From NCBI RefSeq assembly GCF_002270355.1, contig NZ_NJFZ01000005.1, forward strand, positions 186,001-250,000: a stretch of DNA of 64,000 nt, read 5' to 3'. The notes beneath the pieces were generated by a model that had not been told where the DNA came from, searched no databases, and saw nothing but the letters and a program-made list of their open reading frames with translations. The DNA comes from Flectobacillus sp. BAB-3569 (GTDB lineage Bacteria; Bacteroidota; Bacteroidia; Cytophagales; Spirosomataceae). Made by a program: the position numbers and the translations under genes. How positions within the stretch are numbered: the stretch's first letter is position 1; the number at the start of each line of letters is the position of its first letter. Of the stretch, positions 1 through 8,906 are shown one piece after another.

Positions 1-1920
1 CGCCATTTTGAGATGATGCACAAGGCGATTCAGACAGATATGGTTTGGCAAGAAACGCACTTAAGTTTGTTAGTTGATATTTCATCATTTGATTACGAAT
101 CGGTAAAAAATCTTTTAGAAGATATACACGCATCGCTTGAAGGGTACGCGGAGATGCATGTCTATTCACAACCTTATCTGAGTGAATCTCAGTTAGAGAT
201 GTTGGTGAACATCAAAGCGTCCGAAGCGAGCGATATCATCGCTTATCTTGATGAACACTTTGATTTGATGCTCGAAGCAGATGAAATCCATCGCTCCTTT
301 TCTACCAGAGAAATGGATTTAATTAGCTTGCTAGAAAAAGAGGCTAATCTCGAAGATTCGCCTATCGAATTATTTACCAATAATTTAAAACTAGCTTGGA
401 TTGAGGCGATAGAGCAGCGTTACCCCATTTTACGAGGTGCTAGCACACTCAAATTACAACAATTAGAAGAAGATTTACAAAAATCTATCGAACAAAAGCA
501 GCAGCTCAGTAAGGAGATTTTGCAGCTCAAACTCCGTGAAAAAACGTACCAGTCGATAGAAGTTAACAGGCTTCAAAACGTTACAACCTATCGTGATTTG
601 AAGCATCAGGTTTCGAAAAAACGTAAGATTTGGTCTATTCGAAAACTTATTGCAGAGCTTTCAGATGAAGTATTTAATCTGATTCCTTGCTGGTTAGCCT
701 CACCAGAGACAGTTTCGGCAATTTTTCCTCTGACGACTCATAATTTGGCTATTTCGGAGAAAAATTCCACAGGATATCACCCTGTTATCTTTGATTTAGT
801 CATTTTTGATGAAGCTTCCCAATGTTACGCTGAGCAAGGAATTCCTTCGATTTTTAGAGGAAAACAAACGGTAATTGCTGGGGATTCGAAACAACTGCAA
901 CCCTCCGATTTATATCGTATCCGTTTTGATGATGAGGATGAAGATATTCCTGCTTTAGAAGTCGATTCATTCTTGGATTTAGGATGTCAATTTTTACCAC
1001 AAATGCAGTTGCGTGGGCATTATCGAAGTCGTTCGCTAGATTTGATAGATTTTTCAAATCAACATTTTTATCAGAACTCTCTTCAGCTTTTACCAAGATT
1101 TGAGGATATGAATGATAGTGACTCCTCAATTGAGTATATTCAAGTATCAGAAGGTATTTGGAATAATCATTGTAATGCCGTTGAAGCTGATGTTATTTTG
1201 ACCTTAGTAAAAGAATTACGGGCAAATACACCCGATAAATCCATTGGAATCGTAACTTTCAACTATCGTCAGCAAGTTTATATTCAAGATTTGCTAGAGC
1301 AGCATTTGCATGCTCAAGAGAAATTGACTAAAAATGGACAAGAGCCTATTTTTGTCAAGAACATAGAAAATGTTCAAGGCGACGAAAGAGATATTATTAT
1401 TTTCTCGGTAGGTTATGCGCCTGATGCTACAGGGCGTTTTACGATGAACTTTGGTGCCTTGAATATGTCTGGGGGAGAAAACCGCCTAAATGTTGCTGTA
1501 ACGCGTGCCAGAGAGCGTGTGTATGTCATTACCAGTATTGCTCCTGAGCAATTGAAAGTAGATGATGCCACGCATGAAGGACCTAAATTATTAAAACAGT
1601 ATTTGGAATATGCTCGTCGAGTTTCGGAGGGATTATATTCTCCTCAACCTCATATTTCAAAAAACTATTGGGCTGAATGGCTGTTGAAAGAACAATTAAG
1701 CAAGAAAGTAGTTTCGTTCGTAAAAGAACTTCCTTTTGCAGATTTGACCATTAAATCTGCGCAACAGTACCAAGGTGTTGTGCTTACCGACGATGATTTG
1801 TTCTATGATGCACGTTCTGTAAAAGAGTCTTTTGCTTATTTACCATTGGAATTACAGCGTAAAGGGTGGAGTTTTACCCGTTATTATAGCCGTCAGCTTT
1901 GGAAAAAGGTTATCCCTTGA
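1..1920 (+). CDS. Superfamily I DNA/RNA helicase, C-terminal part (5' end outside window)
   Basis: The frame is open to the left edge, so the visible Met at 13 is probably internal and this is the C-terminal ~640 residues of a large SF1 (AAA_11/AAA_12-like) helicase. The visible motifs follow the SF1 order: motif II FDEASQ, motif III GDSKQLQPS, a motif IV-like region, motif V VQGDERDIIIFS, and motif VI LNVAVTRARERV. The Walker A motif is not in the visible part and must lie upstream. A charged, Glu/Lys/Gln-rich stretch around residues 140-190 looks like a coiled-coil insertion. The role is ATP-driven nucleic-acid unwinding; the specific pathway cannot be told. The gene ends cleanly and a hairpin follows. 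Confidence 0.85.
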   Translation, partial: RHFEMMHKAIQTDMVWQETHLSLLVDISSFDYESVKNLLEDIHASLEGYAEMHVYSQPYLSESQLEMLVNIKASEASDIIAYLDEHFDLMLEADEIHRSFSTREMDLISLLEKEANLEDSPIELFTNNLKLAWIEAIEQRYPILRGASTLKLQQLEEDLQKSIEQKQQLSKEILQLKLREKTYQSIEVNRLQNVTTYRDLKHQVSKKRKIWSIRKLIAELSDEVFNLIPCWLASPETVSAIFPLTTHNLAISEKNSTGYHPVIFDLVIFDEASQCYAEQGIPSIFRGKQTVIAGDSKQLQPSDLYRIRFDDEDEDIPALEVDSFLDLGCQFLPQMQLRGHYRSRSLDLIDFSNQHFYQNSLQLLPRFEDMNDSDSSIEYIQVSEGIWNNHCNAVEADVILTLVKELRANTPDKSIGIVTFNYRQQVYIQDLLEQHLHAQEKLTKNGQEPIFVKNIENVQGDERDIIIFSVGYAPDATGRFTMNFGALNMSGGENRLNVAVTRARERVYVITSIAPEQLKVDDATHEGPKLLKQYLEYARRVSEGLYSPQPHISKNYWAEWLLKEQLSKKVVSFVKELPFADLTIKSAQQYQGVVLTDDDLFYDARSVKESFAYLPLELQRKGWSFTRYYSRQLWKKVIP

Positions 1921-1950
1921 TTTTAAGTATGAAGGTTTTGATTCTCTCAC

Positions 1951-1986
1951 ATTGAATCTGTCTCATCGAGGCAGATTCAATATACA
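1951..1986 (+). terminator. Hairpin downstream of the helicase
   Basis: The arms at 1951-1964 and 1968-1981 pair almost completely around a 3-nt loop (outer stem attgaatctg/cagattcaat). The following T-richness is weak, so it may be a poor terminator or an mRNA-stabilising hairpin before the prenyltransferase gene. Confidence 0.4.
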
Positions 1987-2004
1987 ATTTTAACCTTCAA
2001 ACTC

Positions 2005-2913
2005 ATGAAAAGTACGTTACTGCATTTGAGAATTCCCTTCTCATTTTTTTTAATGCCAGTATTTTGGTTTGCACTTAGCCAATCATCTACTCTACATACC
2101 GATAAAGCCATTTTAGTCTTTATTCTTTTGCATTTGCTGATATATCCTGCCTCAAATGCCTACAATAGCTTTTATGACAAAGATGAGTCTTCCATTGGTG
2201 GTTTAGAGAATCCCCCACCAGTAACCAAGGACTTGTATTACACCGCTTGGTGCCTTGATATTGCAGCCATTATTTTAGCTTGGTTTTTCGATTCTTGGAT
2301 TTTGGCATTGGGCTTATTCTTGTACAGCACAGTTTCCAAAGCCTATTCTTATGATAAAGTTCGCTTAAAAAAATATCCAATTATCAGTTGGTTGACAGTC
2401 GGCGTGTTTCAAGGAGGATTTACCTATTTGTTAGTATTACAATCAGCGGGACAATTGACTTGGTCAGAATTATTTTCTTCAAATAACCTTTTACCAGCAG
2501 TCTTGAGTACTTGTAATCTTTTAGGTTTTTATCCGATGACACAAGTGTATCAGCATGAAGAAGACGCAAAACGCGGAGATTTGACAATAAGTAGACTATT
2601 GGGTATTAGAGGAACATTTTTGTTCACAGCAGGGATTTTCTCTTTAGTTACTGTTGGCTTTTACTTCTTTTTCGCGGGAAAAATGATGATGGGATTTCCT
2701 ATTTTTCTTATTTACTTGCTGATTTTATCTCCAGTTTTACTTTTTTTCAACTTATGGTTTATTAAAGTTTTGAAAAATGAAGCATTCGCAAACTTTAAAA
2801 ATACCATGATTTTGAATTTTTTGGGCGGAATTTGCTTGAATGCCTTTTTTATCCTGATTTTTTTGAAAAAAGTTAAGAAATTAGTGATTTTGCAAGAAAA
2901 TGATAATCAGTAA
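2005..2913 (+). CDS. UbiA family prenyltransferase
   Basis: This is a 302-residue integral membrane protein with about eight or nine hydrophobic segments. The first Asp-rich motif of UbiA enzymes is visible as NAYNSFYDKDESS near residues 51-63, followed by a short cytoplasmic loop. The second motif region is degenerate (YQHEEDAKRGD near residues 183-193). The family transfers a polyprenyl group onto an aromatic or glycerol-phosphate acceptor in the membrane. The acceptor cannot be assigned here because no quinone or pigment pathway genes adjoin it. It stands alone between a helicase and tRNA genes. Confident on family, not on substrate. Confidence 0.8.
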   Translation: MKSTLLHLRIPFSFFLMPVFWFALSQSSTLHTDKAILVFILLHLLIYPASNAYNSFYDKDESSIGGLENPPPVTKDLYYTAWCLDIAAIILAWFFDSWILALGLFLYSTVSKAYSYDKVRLKKYPIISWLTVGVFQGGFTYLLVLQSAGQLTWSELFSSNNLLPAVLSTCNLLGFYPMTQVYQHEEDAKRGDLTISRLLGIRGTFLFTAGIFSLVTVGFYFFFAGKMMMGFPIFLIYLLILSPVLLFFNLWFIKVLKNEAFANFKNTMILNFLGGICLNAFFILIFLKKVKKLVILQENDNQ

Positions 2914-2971
2914 ATTACGGAAACATTATCAAATAATTTAAAAAAAAGTTAAATTTTTTTTCATCAAACAC

Positions 2972-3002
2972 TTGCATAGTAAAATTATACCCCCTAATTT
3001 TG
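2972..3002 (+). promoter_or_regulatory. Bacteroidota-type promoter of the tRNA pair
   Basis: A TTG at 2972-2974 and TAATTTTG at 2995-3002 are separated by 20 bp, matching the known Bacteroidota sigma-A consensus (TTTG, 19-21 bp, TAnnTTTG). The start site would fall near 3009, about 40 nt upstream of tRNA-Gly. Confidence 0.7.
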
Positions 3003-3047
3003 CATCACAATTCAGCGACAAAGTAACGCTGACAACAAAAAGAAAAT

Positions 3048-3123
3048 GCGAAAGTAGCTCAGCTGGTAGAGCGCAACCTTGCCAAGGTTGAGGTCGCGGG
3101 TTCGAACCCCGTCTTTCGCTCCA
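3048..3123 (+). tRNA. tRNA-Gly (anticodon GCC)
   Basis: A full cloverleaf is visible. The acceptor arms gcgaaag/ctttcgc pair perfectly, the anticodon stem caacc/ggttg encloses loop TTGCCAA (anticodon GCC), and the T arm is gcggg-ttcgaac-cccgt. The discriminator T is followed by an encoded CCA. Confidence 0.97.
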
Positions 3124-3127
3124 CTTT

Positions 3128-3150
3128 AAAGCACCAATCTGGTGCTTTTT
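3128..3150 (+). terminator. Intrinsic terminator after tRNA-Gly
   Basis: A 9-bp stem (aaagcacca/tggtgcttt) with a 3-nt loop runs into a T tract. It lies between the two tRNA genes, so read-through to tRNA-Leu is probably partial or tRNA-Leu has its own promoter. Confidence 0.75.
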
Positions 3151-3181
3151 AAGTTTAGTAGGTCGGTGTAAATTGACTGAA

Positions 3182-3270
3182 GCCAGGGTGGTGGAACTGG
3201 TAGACACGCAGGACTTAAAATCCTGTGAGCCGCAACGCTCGTACGGGTTCGATTCCCGTCCCCGGTACCA
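3182..3270 (+). tRNA. tRNA-Leu (anticodon TAA)
   Basis: An 89-nt class II tRNA. The anticodon stem cagga/tcctg holds loop CTTAAAA (anticodon TAA), there is a long variable arm, T arm acggg-ttcgatt-cccgt, and an encoded CCA. The acceptor pairs gccaggg with ccccggt, which leaves an A4-C69 mismatch; a G at 3185 would restore a perfect stem. Confidence 0.95.
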
Positions 3271-3275
3271 CTTCT

Positions 3276-3308
3276 AAAGAGAGTAATCAGCAATGGTTAC
3301 TCTCTTTT
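3276..3308 (+). terminator. Intrinsic terminator after tRNA-Leu
   Basis: An 11-bp perfect stem (aaagagagtaa/ttactctcttt) with a 10-nt loop ends in a T-rich tract. Confidence 0.85.
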
Positions 3309-3346
3309 CTCTTTTATAGGCTTTTCTATCTGCTTTGAGTTTTGCC

Positions 3347-3406
3347 AAAATATTCCTTTCCAGCGCTTTGCTAAAGTATTCCTTTCCAGCGCTTTGCTAA
3401 AGTATT
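3347..3406. repeat. Two-copy 26-bp tandem repeat
   Basis: Units at 3347-3372 and 3373-3398 differ at one base, followed by an 8-base start of a third unit. It lies in the 333-bp space 3271-3603. That space otherwise holds the tRNA terminator and a promoter element at 3561; nothing else was seen there. Confidence 0.85.
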
Positions 3407-3560
3407 TTCTGAAAATGTAATTTATACTGAAGCCAAAATACCGATGCAGCAACTACTTTAATTTTTCAATTGATCCTTTCGCAGTGACCACTGAATAGTA
3501 TTTAAATCGATAAAATACCGTTCCATAACTTATTTATCATAAAATTCTATTGAATAGCCT

Positions 3561-3568
3561 TATCTTTG
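3561..3568 (+). promoter_or_regulatory. TATCTTTG -7 promoter element
   Basis: Matches TAnnTTTG and lies 36 bp before the DUF2520 gene start. No clear upstream TTTG element is visible at the expected distance. Confidence 0.5.
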
Positions 3569-3603
3569 TTAGATACAGTTAATCATTTATTCTTTACAAG
3601 CAG

Positions 3604-4401
3604 GTGAAAATATCATTCATTGGAGCTGGCAATGTGGCTTGGCATCTTTCTCAAGCACTCGAAACAGCTAATTACGATATTGAGACGGTTTACAGTCGAA
3701 ATCCATCTAATGCTCGTGCACTTACGCAACAATTGTACAATGCGCAAGTACATCGAGGCTTAGATTTTTTGGATTCTAATTCTGAGATATTCTTCCTTTG
3801 TGTATCAGATGATGCAATGGAGGAAGTTATTCGTAATTTATCACTTCCATCTGGTGCTATTTTGGTGCATACTTCTGGCTCAAAAACACTCAATGAATTG
3901 CAAGAGTTGGTAGACGTATATTTGGATGAGACTATACGTACAGGAGTGTTCTATCCTTTACAAACTTTTACAAAAATGTTCCACGTGAATTTTTCTGAAA
4001 TTCCTATATGTCTGGAATCCAGCAATTTAGATGTGGAAAACTTGTTAATAACTCTCGCGCAGTCCATTTCTGACGTTACTTATGCTGTAAATTCAGAGGA
4101 GAGAAAGAGCATACATTTAGCTGCCGTTTACGCTTGTAACTTCACAAATCACCTCTGGGGAATTGCACAGGATTTGATGAAAAAAAATGATTTAGAGTTT
4201 AAATTATTAGAACCTCTCATCAAAGAAACCTTGAGAAAAGCTTTGGAGTCGGAAGATATCTTTGCCGTACAAACAGGGCCTGCAAGACGAAACGACCAGA
4301 AGATTATACAGCGACAAATAGGGGCTTTGAAAAACAATACGGGTTATAAAAAGATTTACGAAAGTATTACTGAAGATATTATTGATAAAAATACAATATG
4401 A
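3604..4401 (+). CDS. Rossmann-fold/DUF2520 domain protein
   Basis: A 265-residue protein with an N-terminal NAD(P)-binding Rossmann fold (FIGAGNVAWHL at residues 4-14) and a C-terminal helical DUF2520 domain containing the HLAAVYACNFTNHL segment. It resembles F420/NADP oxidoreductase-like and ketopantoate-reductase-like proteins, but the substrate is unknown. The start is GTG; no in-frame ATG lies near the conserved beginning. Its stop overlaps the KdsC start by 4 bp (ATGA), so the two are translationally coupled, as commonly seen in Bacteroidota. Confidence 0.85.
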   Translation: MKISFIGAGNVAWHLSQALETANYDIETVYSRNPSNARALTQQLYNAQVHRGLDFLDSNSEIFFLCVSDDAMEEVIRNLSLPSGAILVHTSGSKTLNELQELVDVYLDETIRTGVFYPLQTFTKMFHVNFSEIPICLESSNLDVENLLITLAQSISDVTYAVNSEERKSIHLAAVYACNFTNHLWGIAQDLMKKNDLEFKLLEPLIKETLRKALESEDIFAVQTGPARRNDQKIIQRQIGALKNNTGYKKIYESITEDIIDKNTI

Positions 4402-4910
4402 TTGACGCTCAAAAATTACAAAAAATAACCACATTCGTATTCGATATAGATGGCGTAATGACCGACGGTTCTGTTCATGTGCTAGAAACAGGAGAACATT
4501 ACCGTACTTTTTACATCCGTGATGGCTACGCGTTGGAAAGAGCTATTCAGGCTGGTTATCATATCTGTGTGATTACAGGTGGCAAACACGAGGGTGTGCG
4601 TAAAAGATTACAAAATCTCAAAATCCAAGATGTATTCATGGGTTCGGGTGGAAAAAGTAAACTAGAAATTTACACACAATGGCTCGAAGATTCAGGGATT
4701 TCGGAAGATGAGATTTTATATATGGGCGATGATATTCCCGATTATCAGGTAATGTCAAGAGAAAACCTATATGCGACTTGTCCAGCGGACGCTTGCGAAG
4801 AGATTTTGGGCGTTTCTCAATATGTTTCACCTCATAATGGTGGTCGTGGTGCTGTGCGTGACATTATAGAGCAAGTGATGCGAGCACAAGAAAAGTGGTT
4901 AGTTTTTTAG
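4398..4910 (+). CDS. kdsC: KdsC-like 3-deoxy-D-manno-octulosonate 8-phosphate phosphatase (HAD family)
   Basis: A 170-residue C0-type HAD phosphatase, the usual size of KdsC. The nucleophile motif is FDIDGVMTDGS with Asp16 and Asp18. Motif II is the VITGG segment, and motif IV is the GDDIPD segment with paired Asp. The family hydrolyses KDO 8-phosphate to KDO for lipopolysaccharide core synthesis in the cytoplasm. Some family members act on other sugar-acid phosphates, so substrate is by homology only. It overlaps the upstream DUF2520 gene by 4 bp and is followed by a strong terminator. Confidence 0.85.
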   Translation: MIDAQKLQKITTFVFDIDGVMTDGSVHVLETGEHYRTFYIRDGYALERAIQAGYHICVITGGKHEGVRKRLQNLKIQDVFMGSGGKSKLEIYTQWLEDSGISEDEILYMGDDIPDYQVMSRENLYATCPADACEEILGVSQYVSPHNGGRGAVRDIIEQVMRAQEKWLVF

Positions 4911-4934
4911 GAGCTATCAAAGCACTAGTAAAAC

Positions 4935-4972
4935 AAAAAAGCCTTAGTAGATCAAAAAACTAAGGCTTTTTA
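4935..4972. terminator. Bidirectional intrinsic terminator
   Basis: A 12-bp stem (aaaagccttagt/actaaggctttt) with A and T tracts on either side lies between the plus-strand kdsC and the minus-strand pirin gene, so it can serve both. Confidence 0.85.
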
Positions 4973-5036
4973 CTTTATCACAAATCCATGAATGGATAAA
5001 AAACTAAACTAAAAGCTGATAGCTCTGAGCCATAAG

Positions 5037-5759
5037 CTATTCTGGAACTTCCATCAGCAACAATTCTACTCCCGTGGTGGTTTTGAAATGTGCTTTTTGG
5101 AGGTTTTCCAATCCTAATCCATCTCTTGACTTCAAATTTTCCTCTGCAACTTGCACTTCTCCTTCTATCACAAATACATATAAACCATTGCCTGGACGTT
5201 TTATTTGATAAGAAAAATCCTGCCCTGCTTCAAAATTACCAATGCTAAAATAAGCATCTTGGTAAATCCAAAGAGCGTCCTCTTGTTGGTCGTTGGCTGG
5301 GGTCACTACCGTTTGAAAACGATTGTGACGAGCCGCTACATCAAAAGATTGTTGAGCATAACGAGGTTTGACATTTTCTTGATTAGGAAATAACCAAATC
5401 TGAAATAAAGTCAAAGGCTCGTTTTGTTGATGGTTGAACTCTGAATGATAAATACCCGTTCCGGCACTCATTACTTGAATTTCGCCCGCCGTTATAGTTC
5501 CATAATTACCAAAGCTATCTTTGTGTGCCACTACCCCACTAGTCGGAATCGTGATGATTTCCATGTTATCGTGTGGGTGCATTCCAAAGCCCATTCCTCC
5601 TGCGATATAATCATCGTTTAGTACTCGCAAGGCTCCAAAATGGACACGAGAAGGGTCATGATAGTTTGAGAACGAAAAGGTATGTTTTGCTTTGAGCCAA
5701 CCATGATCGGCTTTTCCTCTTGTATCTGCAAGATGGAGGGTTTTTTTAAGCGGTTTCAT
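5037..5759 (-). CDS. Pirin family protein
   Basis: A 240-residue bicupin of the YhhW/pirin type. The N-terminal cupin carries the metal ligands in the GMHPHDNMEIITI segment (two His and a Glu) with a further His in GTGIYHSEFN. The C-terminal cupin is degenerate, as is usual. Family members can act as quercetin 2,3-dioxygenases or redox-sensing regulators; the biological role here is unknown. It is monocistronic, with its own 5' region of about 130 bp before the YceI gene, which is transcribed in the same direction. Confidence 0.9.
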   Translation of the reverse strand: MKPLKKTLHLADTRGKADHGWLKAKHTFSFSNYHDPSRVHFGALRVLNDDYIAGGMGFGMHPHDNMEIITIPTSGVVAHKDSFGNYGTITAGEIQVMSAGTGIYHSEFNHQQNEPLTLFQIWLFPNQENVKPRYAQQSFDVAARHNRFQTVVTPANDQQEDALWIYQDAYFSIGNFEAGQDFSYQIKRPGNGLYVFVIEGEVQVAEENLKSRDGLGLENLQKAHFKTTTGVELLLMEVPE

Positions 5760-5894
5760 CAGAAACTCCTTTCTGGGTATAGGTTTTCAGCGTAGTGTTT
5801 ATGTAAAACAAGAAAGTATGCTGAAAACCTAATTGATAAAATGTATTACATAGAGAGATAGAAAACCAAATGCTCAAACCTCTCTTTGTCTATA

Positions 5895-6422
5895 TTACGC
5901 TTGTTTCACCAACTGAATGTTAGCTACTAATTTTACTTCTTCACTTACCAATGCACTACCAGCTTCAGTAATAGCGTTCCAAGTCAAACCGAAATCTTTA
6001 CGGTTGATTTTACCTGTTACTTCAAAACCAGCTTTTACATTACCCCAAGGGTCAGTAGCAACACCTTCGAAGTCAACATCCAAGGTAACAGGAAGTGTTA
6101 CTCCTTTGATAGTCAAATCTCCTTTCAGTTCAAAATCGCTACCATCTTTTACAAATGAAGTAGATTTGAATGATAAAGTTGGGAATTGCTCAACATCGAA
6201 AAAGTCAGCGCTTTTTAAGTGACCGTCACGTTGTTCGCTTTTTGTATTGATAGAGGCTGTATTAGCTTCGAATGAAATGCTTGCATTTTCAAATCCTTCT
6301 TCTGCTTCTACTGCACCTGAAAATTCTTCAAAATGACCTGTTACGGTAGTGATTACTAAGTGTTTTACTTTGAACTGGATTTCTGAGTGTGAAGGGTCGA
6401 TTGCCCAAGTGTTAGTTGCCAT
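5895..6422 (-). CDS. YceI family protein
   Basis: A 175-residue protein with the YceI lipocalin-like beta barrel. It starts TWAIDPSHSEIQFKVKHLVIT, has the RDGHLKSADFFDVEQFPT segment, and ends in an EVKLVANIQL strand. The family binds polyisoprenoid or amide lipids. No signal peptide is visible (it begins MATNTWAID), so it is probably cytoplasmic, unlike E. coli YceI. A TAnnTTTG element lies 43 bp upstream. The frameshifted AraC regulator lies just upstream on the same strand. Confidence 0.9.
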   Translation of the reverse strand: MATNTWAIDPSHSEIQFKVKHLVITTVTGHFEEFSGAVEAEEGFENASISFEANTASINTKSEQRDGHLKSADFFDVEQFPTLSFKSTSFVKDGSDFELKGDLTIKGVTLPVTLDVDFEGVATDPWGNVKAGFEVTGKINRKDFGLTWNAITEAGSALVSEEVKLVANIQLVKQA

Positions 6423-6464
6423 GACTTTGTATGTTTAAATGTTGTTTGTTTTAATTTGATAATG

Positions 6465-6472
6465 CAAATATA
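6465..6472 (-). promoter_or_regulatory. TATATTTG -7 element of the YceI gene
   Basis: On the minus strand the sequence reads TATATTTGC and would give a 5' leader of about 35 nt. No convincing upstream TTTG element was found. Confidence 0.45.
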
Positions 6473-6543
6473 TGTATATACATTAAATGTTGTGATATAT
6501 AATTTACGGATAAACTTGTCGATTTTACGGATTATCAAAAAAA

Positions 6544-7424
6544 TTAGCGTTTTGAGTGGCTGGCAAGCTGTTTTTTGTACTCAGAAAAGGTTTGTCCTGT
6601 ATAGTTTTTGAAGTATTTAGAAAAGTGTGCTTCATCTTCGAAGCCCAAATCGAAGGCAATTTCTTTGGCTGATACCATCCCAAAATTGGCTTTGCGTTTA
6701 ATTTCCAGAATCACACGTTGCTTGATGTGTTCGGAGGCTGGTTGTCCCGTCACTTTTTTGACAGTATCATTCAAATGGCTTGGTGTAACACTCAATTGAT
6801 CGGCATAATCAGCAACTTTGTTTTTTGACTAAAACGAAGTTCTACCAAATCCTGAAATCGTCTGACCAAACAAACAGATTTTGAAGATTCGTCGTGTGTC
6901 GGAGCTAATTGACTCGAAAATAATCGTGCACATTGTATCAAAAACATTTTGATTAAGCTTCTTAGCATATCTTCTTGATAAATACCATCACGATTTTGGT
7001 ATTCAGCCTGAATGTTTTGAAGGATGTTTTCTAAACCAAAAGTAAGAGAGTTATCTAACGTAAAAGGCTTAAATTGAAAGGTATTGTGGAAAAGTCCAGT
7101 GTCAATCAGGAGTTCTCTGTTATTTTCATAAGTAAAGAAAAAATCACTGTCGAACGAAATGACATAACCGCTAGGAGGCGATTGAAAATGAAAAGCGTGC
7201 GCTTGACCTGGAGAAAGAAACCAAAAAGTTTGAGGATGTAAATCGAATTGTTGAAAATCAACGGTATGTGTACCTGTGCCTTCTTTTACCCAAATAATTA
7301 CATAGTAATCGTGCTTGTGCATTTCGTTAGACTGCTCAGAACGGTGTTCTTCTAGCCACTGCATGGTATTGAGTTCAAAATGAAGTTTAGAAGGAGTCAC
7401 CTCTTCAAGTCGAAGTGTTTTCAT
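6544..7424 (-). pseudogene. AraC family transcriptional regulator, frameshifted
   Basis: The N-terminal cupin-like sensing domain is read from 7424 to 6792. Its frame ends in unrelated residues after LVELRFSQKTK. The C-terminal AraC helix-turn-helix pair continues in the next frame from about 6815 to 6544 (SVTPSHLNDTVKK, AKEIAFDLGFEDEAHFSKYFKNYTG). The total span is one base short of a multiple of three. Restoring one A in the minus-strand A6 run (6821-6826) or A3 run (6817-6819) gives a continuous 293-residue protein. It may be a sequencing error rather than a dead gene. It probably regulates a nearby gene, possibly YceI or pirin (inference). Confidence 0.85.
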
Positions 7425-7537
7425 AGAAATTAAAAAATTAAAAATCAGACGAGCTTTGTTTCTACGATTGGTGGTTGAATGGCATAGATATTCAAATATA
7501 CTAAATCTTTGAAAGCGATAAGGCGATTTAGGGAAAA

Positions 7538-7568
7538 TTGGCTGTTTTAAATCAACAACTTAACTTTG
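7538..7568 (+). promoter_or_regulatory. Promoter of the CLC antiporter gene
   Basis: TTGG at 7538-7541, a 19-bp spacer and TAACTTTG at 7561-7568 match the Bacteroidota consensus well. The ATG at 7573 lies only 4 bp beyond the -7 element, so the transcript is probably leaderless. Confidence 0.7.
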
Positions 7569-7572
7569 CAAT

Positions 7573-8844
7573 ATGAATTTACAACTTGTTTCACTTCAGT
7601 TTGTCATCAAGTGGCTATTGATATGTATTATAGTCGGGTTTGTGGTAGGAAGTGCATCCGCTTTTTTTCTGGTTGCATTAGATTGGGCTACGCATTATCG
7701 TGAAAGCCATACATGGCTTATCTGGCTATTGCCATTGGCTGGTTTGGTTGTAGGTGGTCTTTATCATTATTGGGGAGCTTCGGTTGCCAAAGGGAATAAC
7801 CAATTAATAGAGGAATTACAAAAATCGACTCAAACGATTCCTTTGCTCATGATGCCTTTAATATTGGTCACAACCGTTATCACGCATTTATTTGGAGGGT
7901 CGGCAGGGCGTGAAGGTACCGCTGTCCAAATGGGCGGAGCATTGGCGGATAACTTGTATTTGTGGGGCTCTAAACTGATAGAGAAACTAGGTTTTAAAAG
8001 AGATGTCGCTCATTTTGATAGAAAAATCATACTCATTGTAGGCATCAGTGCGGGTTTTGCCTCAGTATTTGGAACGCCCTTGGCAGGAACCGTCTTTGCC
8101 TTGGAAGTAGCCATTATTGGTAAAATGCGCTACGAGGCTATTTTTCCAAGCTTATTGGGTGCAATTGTAGCAGATTATGTTTGTCAGTCGGTTTGGCATG
8201 TGGGGCATACACATTATGTAGTGAGCGAACAAACGCCTTTGATACCGACCTCACTCGTATGGGCAATGTTGGCAGGAGCGATTTTTGGACTAATGGGTTT
8301 GATATTTGCCCAAATGACACATGCTTGGGGGAATTTTTTCAAGCAAAAAGTATCCTATCCTCCCCTTCGTGCTGTAATTGGAGGTGTGCTGGTGGCGATT
8401 CTTTTGATAGGCTTCAAAGCAGAGCGATATAGCGGTCTGGGAGTTCCCGTAATTGTAGAAGCATTTCAAAAGACCGTCAATTGGTATGATTTTTTGGGAA
8501 AAACTTTTTTTACTTCTCTTACGCTAGGTTCGGGATTTAAAGGTGGCGAAGTAACGCCTTTGTTTTATATAGGGGCAACTTTAGGAAATACACTTTCTAC
8601 GATAATTCCTTTACCTTTGAGTTTGTTGGCGGCAATGGGTTTTGTAGGCGTATTTTCGGGCGCATCTAATACGCCATTGGCGTGTACACTCATGGGTATC
8701 GAACTTTTTGGCGCCGAATCGGCGGTATTTATGGCTATTGCATGTATTACAGCGTATTTATTTTCTGGACATGTGGGCATTTATGCTTCTCAGATTGTTG
8801 GAGGAGATAAGGCCCCCATGAAAGAAATTAATGAGTTTTTTTAG
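7573..8844 (+). CDS. CLC family antiporter, fluoride (CLC-F) type
   Basis: A 423-residue membrane protein of the CLC chloride-channel/antiporter fold. The gating-glutamate motif reads GREGT (Glu114) rather than the chloride-type GREGP. The first selectivity loop reads GNNQLIEEL (from Gly74) instead of GSGIPE. Both substitutions are known hallmarks of the fluoride/proton antiporter branch, which exports toxic fluoride across the inner membrane. The FGTPLAGTVFALE and GSGFKGGEVTPLF segments fit the rest of the family. It stands alone, divergent from the AraC gene, with a probable leaderless promoter. CLC membership is certain; fluoride specificity is an inference from motifs. Confidence 0.85.
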   Translation: MNLQLVSLQFVIKWLLICIIVGFVVGSASAFFLVALDWATHYRESHTWLIWLLPLAGLVVGGLYHYWGASVAKGNNQLIEELQKSTQTIPLLMMPLILVTTVITHLFGGSAGREGTAVQMGGALADNLYLWGSKLIEKLGFKRDVAHFDRKIILIVGISAGFASVFGTPLAGTVFALEVAIIGKMRYEAIFPSLLGAIVADYVCQSVWHVGHTHYVVSEQTPLIPTSLVWAMLAGAIFGLMGLIFAQMTHAWGNFFKQKVSYPPLRAVIGGVLVAILLIGFKAERYSGLGVPVIVEAFQKTVNWYDFLGKTFFTSLTLGSGFKGGEVTPLFYIGATLGNTLSTIIPLPLSLLAAMGFVGVFSGASNTPLACTLMGIELFGAESAVFMAIACITAYLFSGHVGIYASQIVGGDKAPMKEINEFF

Positions 8845-8906
8845 AGAAATACTAAAGTGATTTTATCAGAGATGTTTTGGTTCAGAGAATAAATGGGTTA
8901 ATTTAG

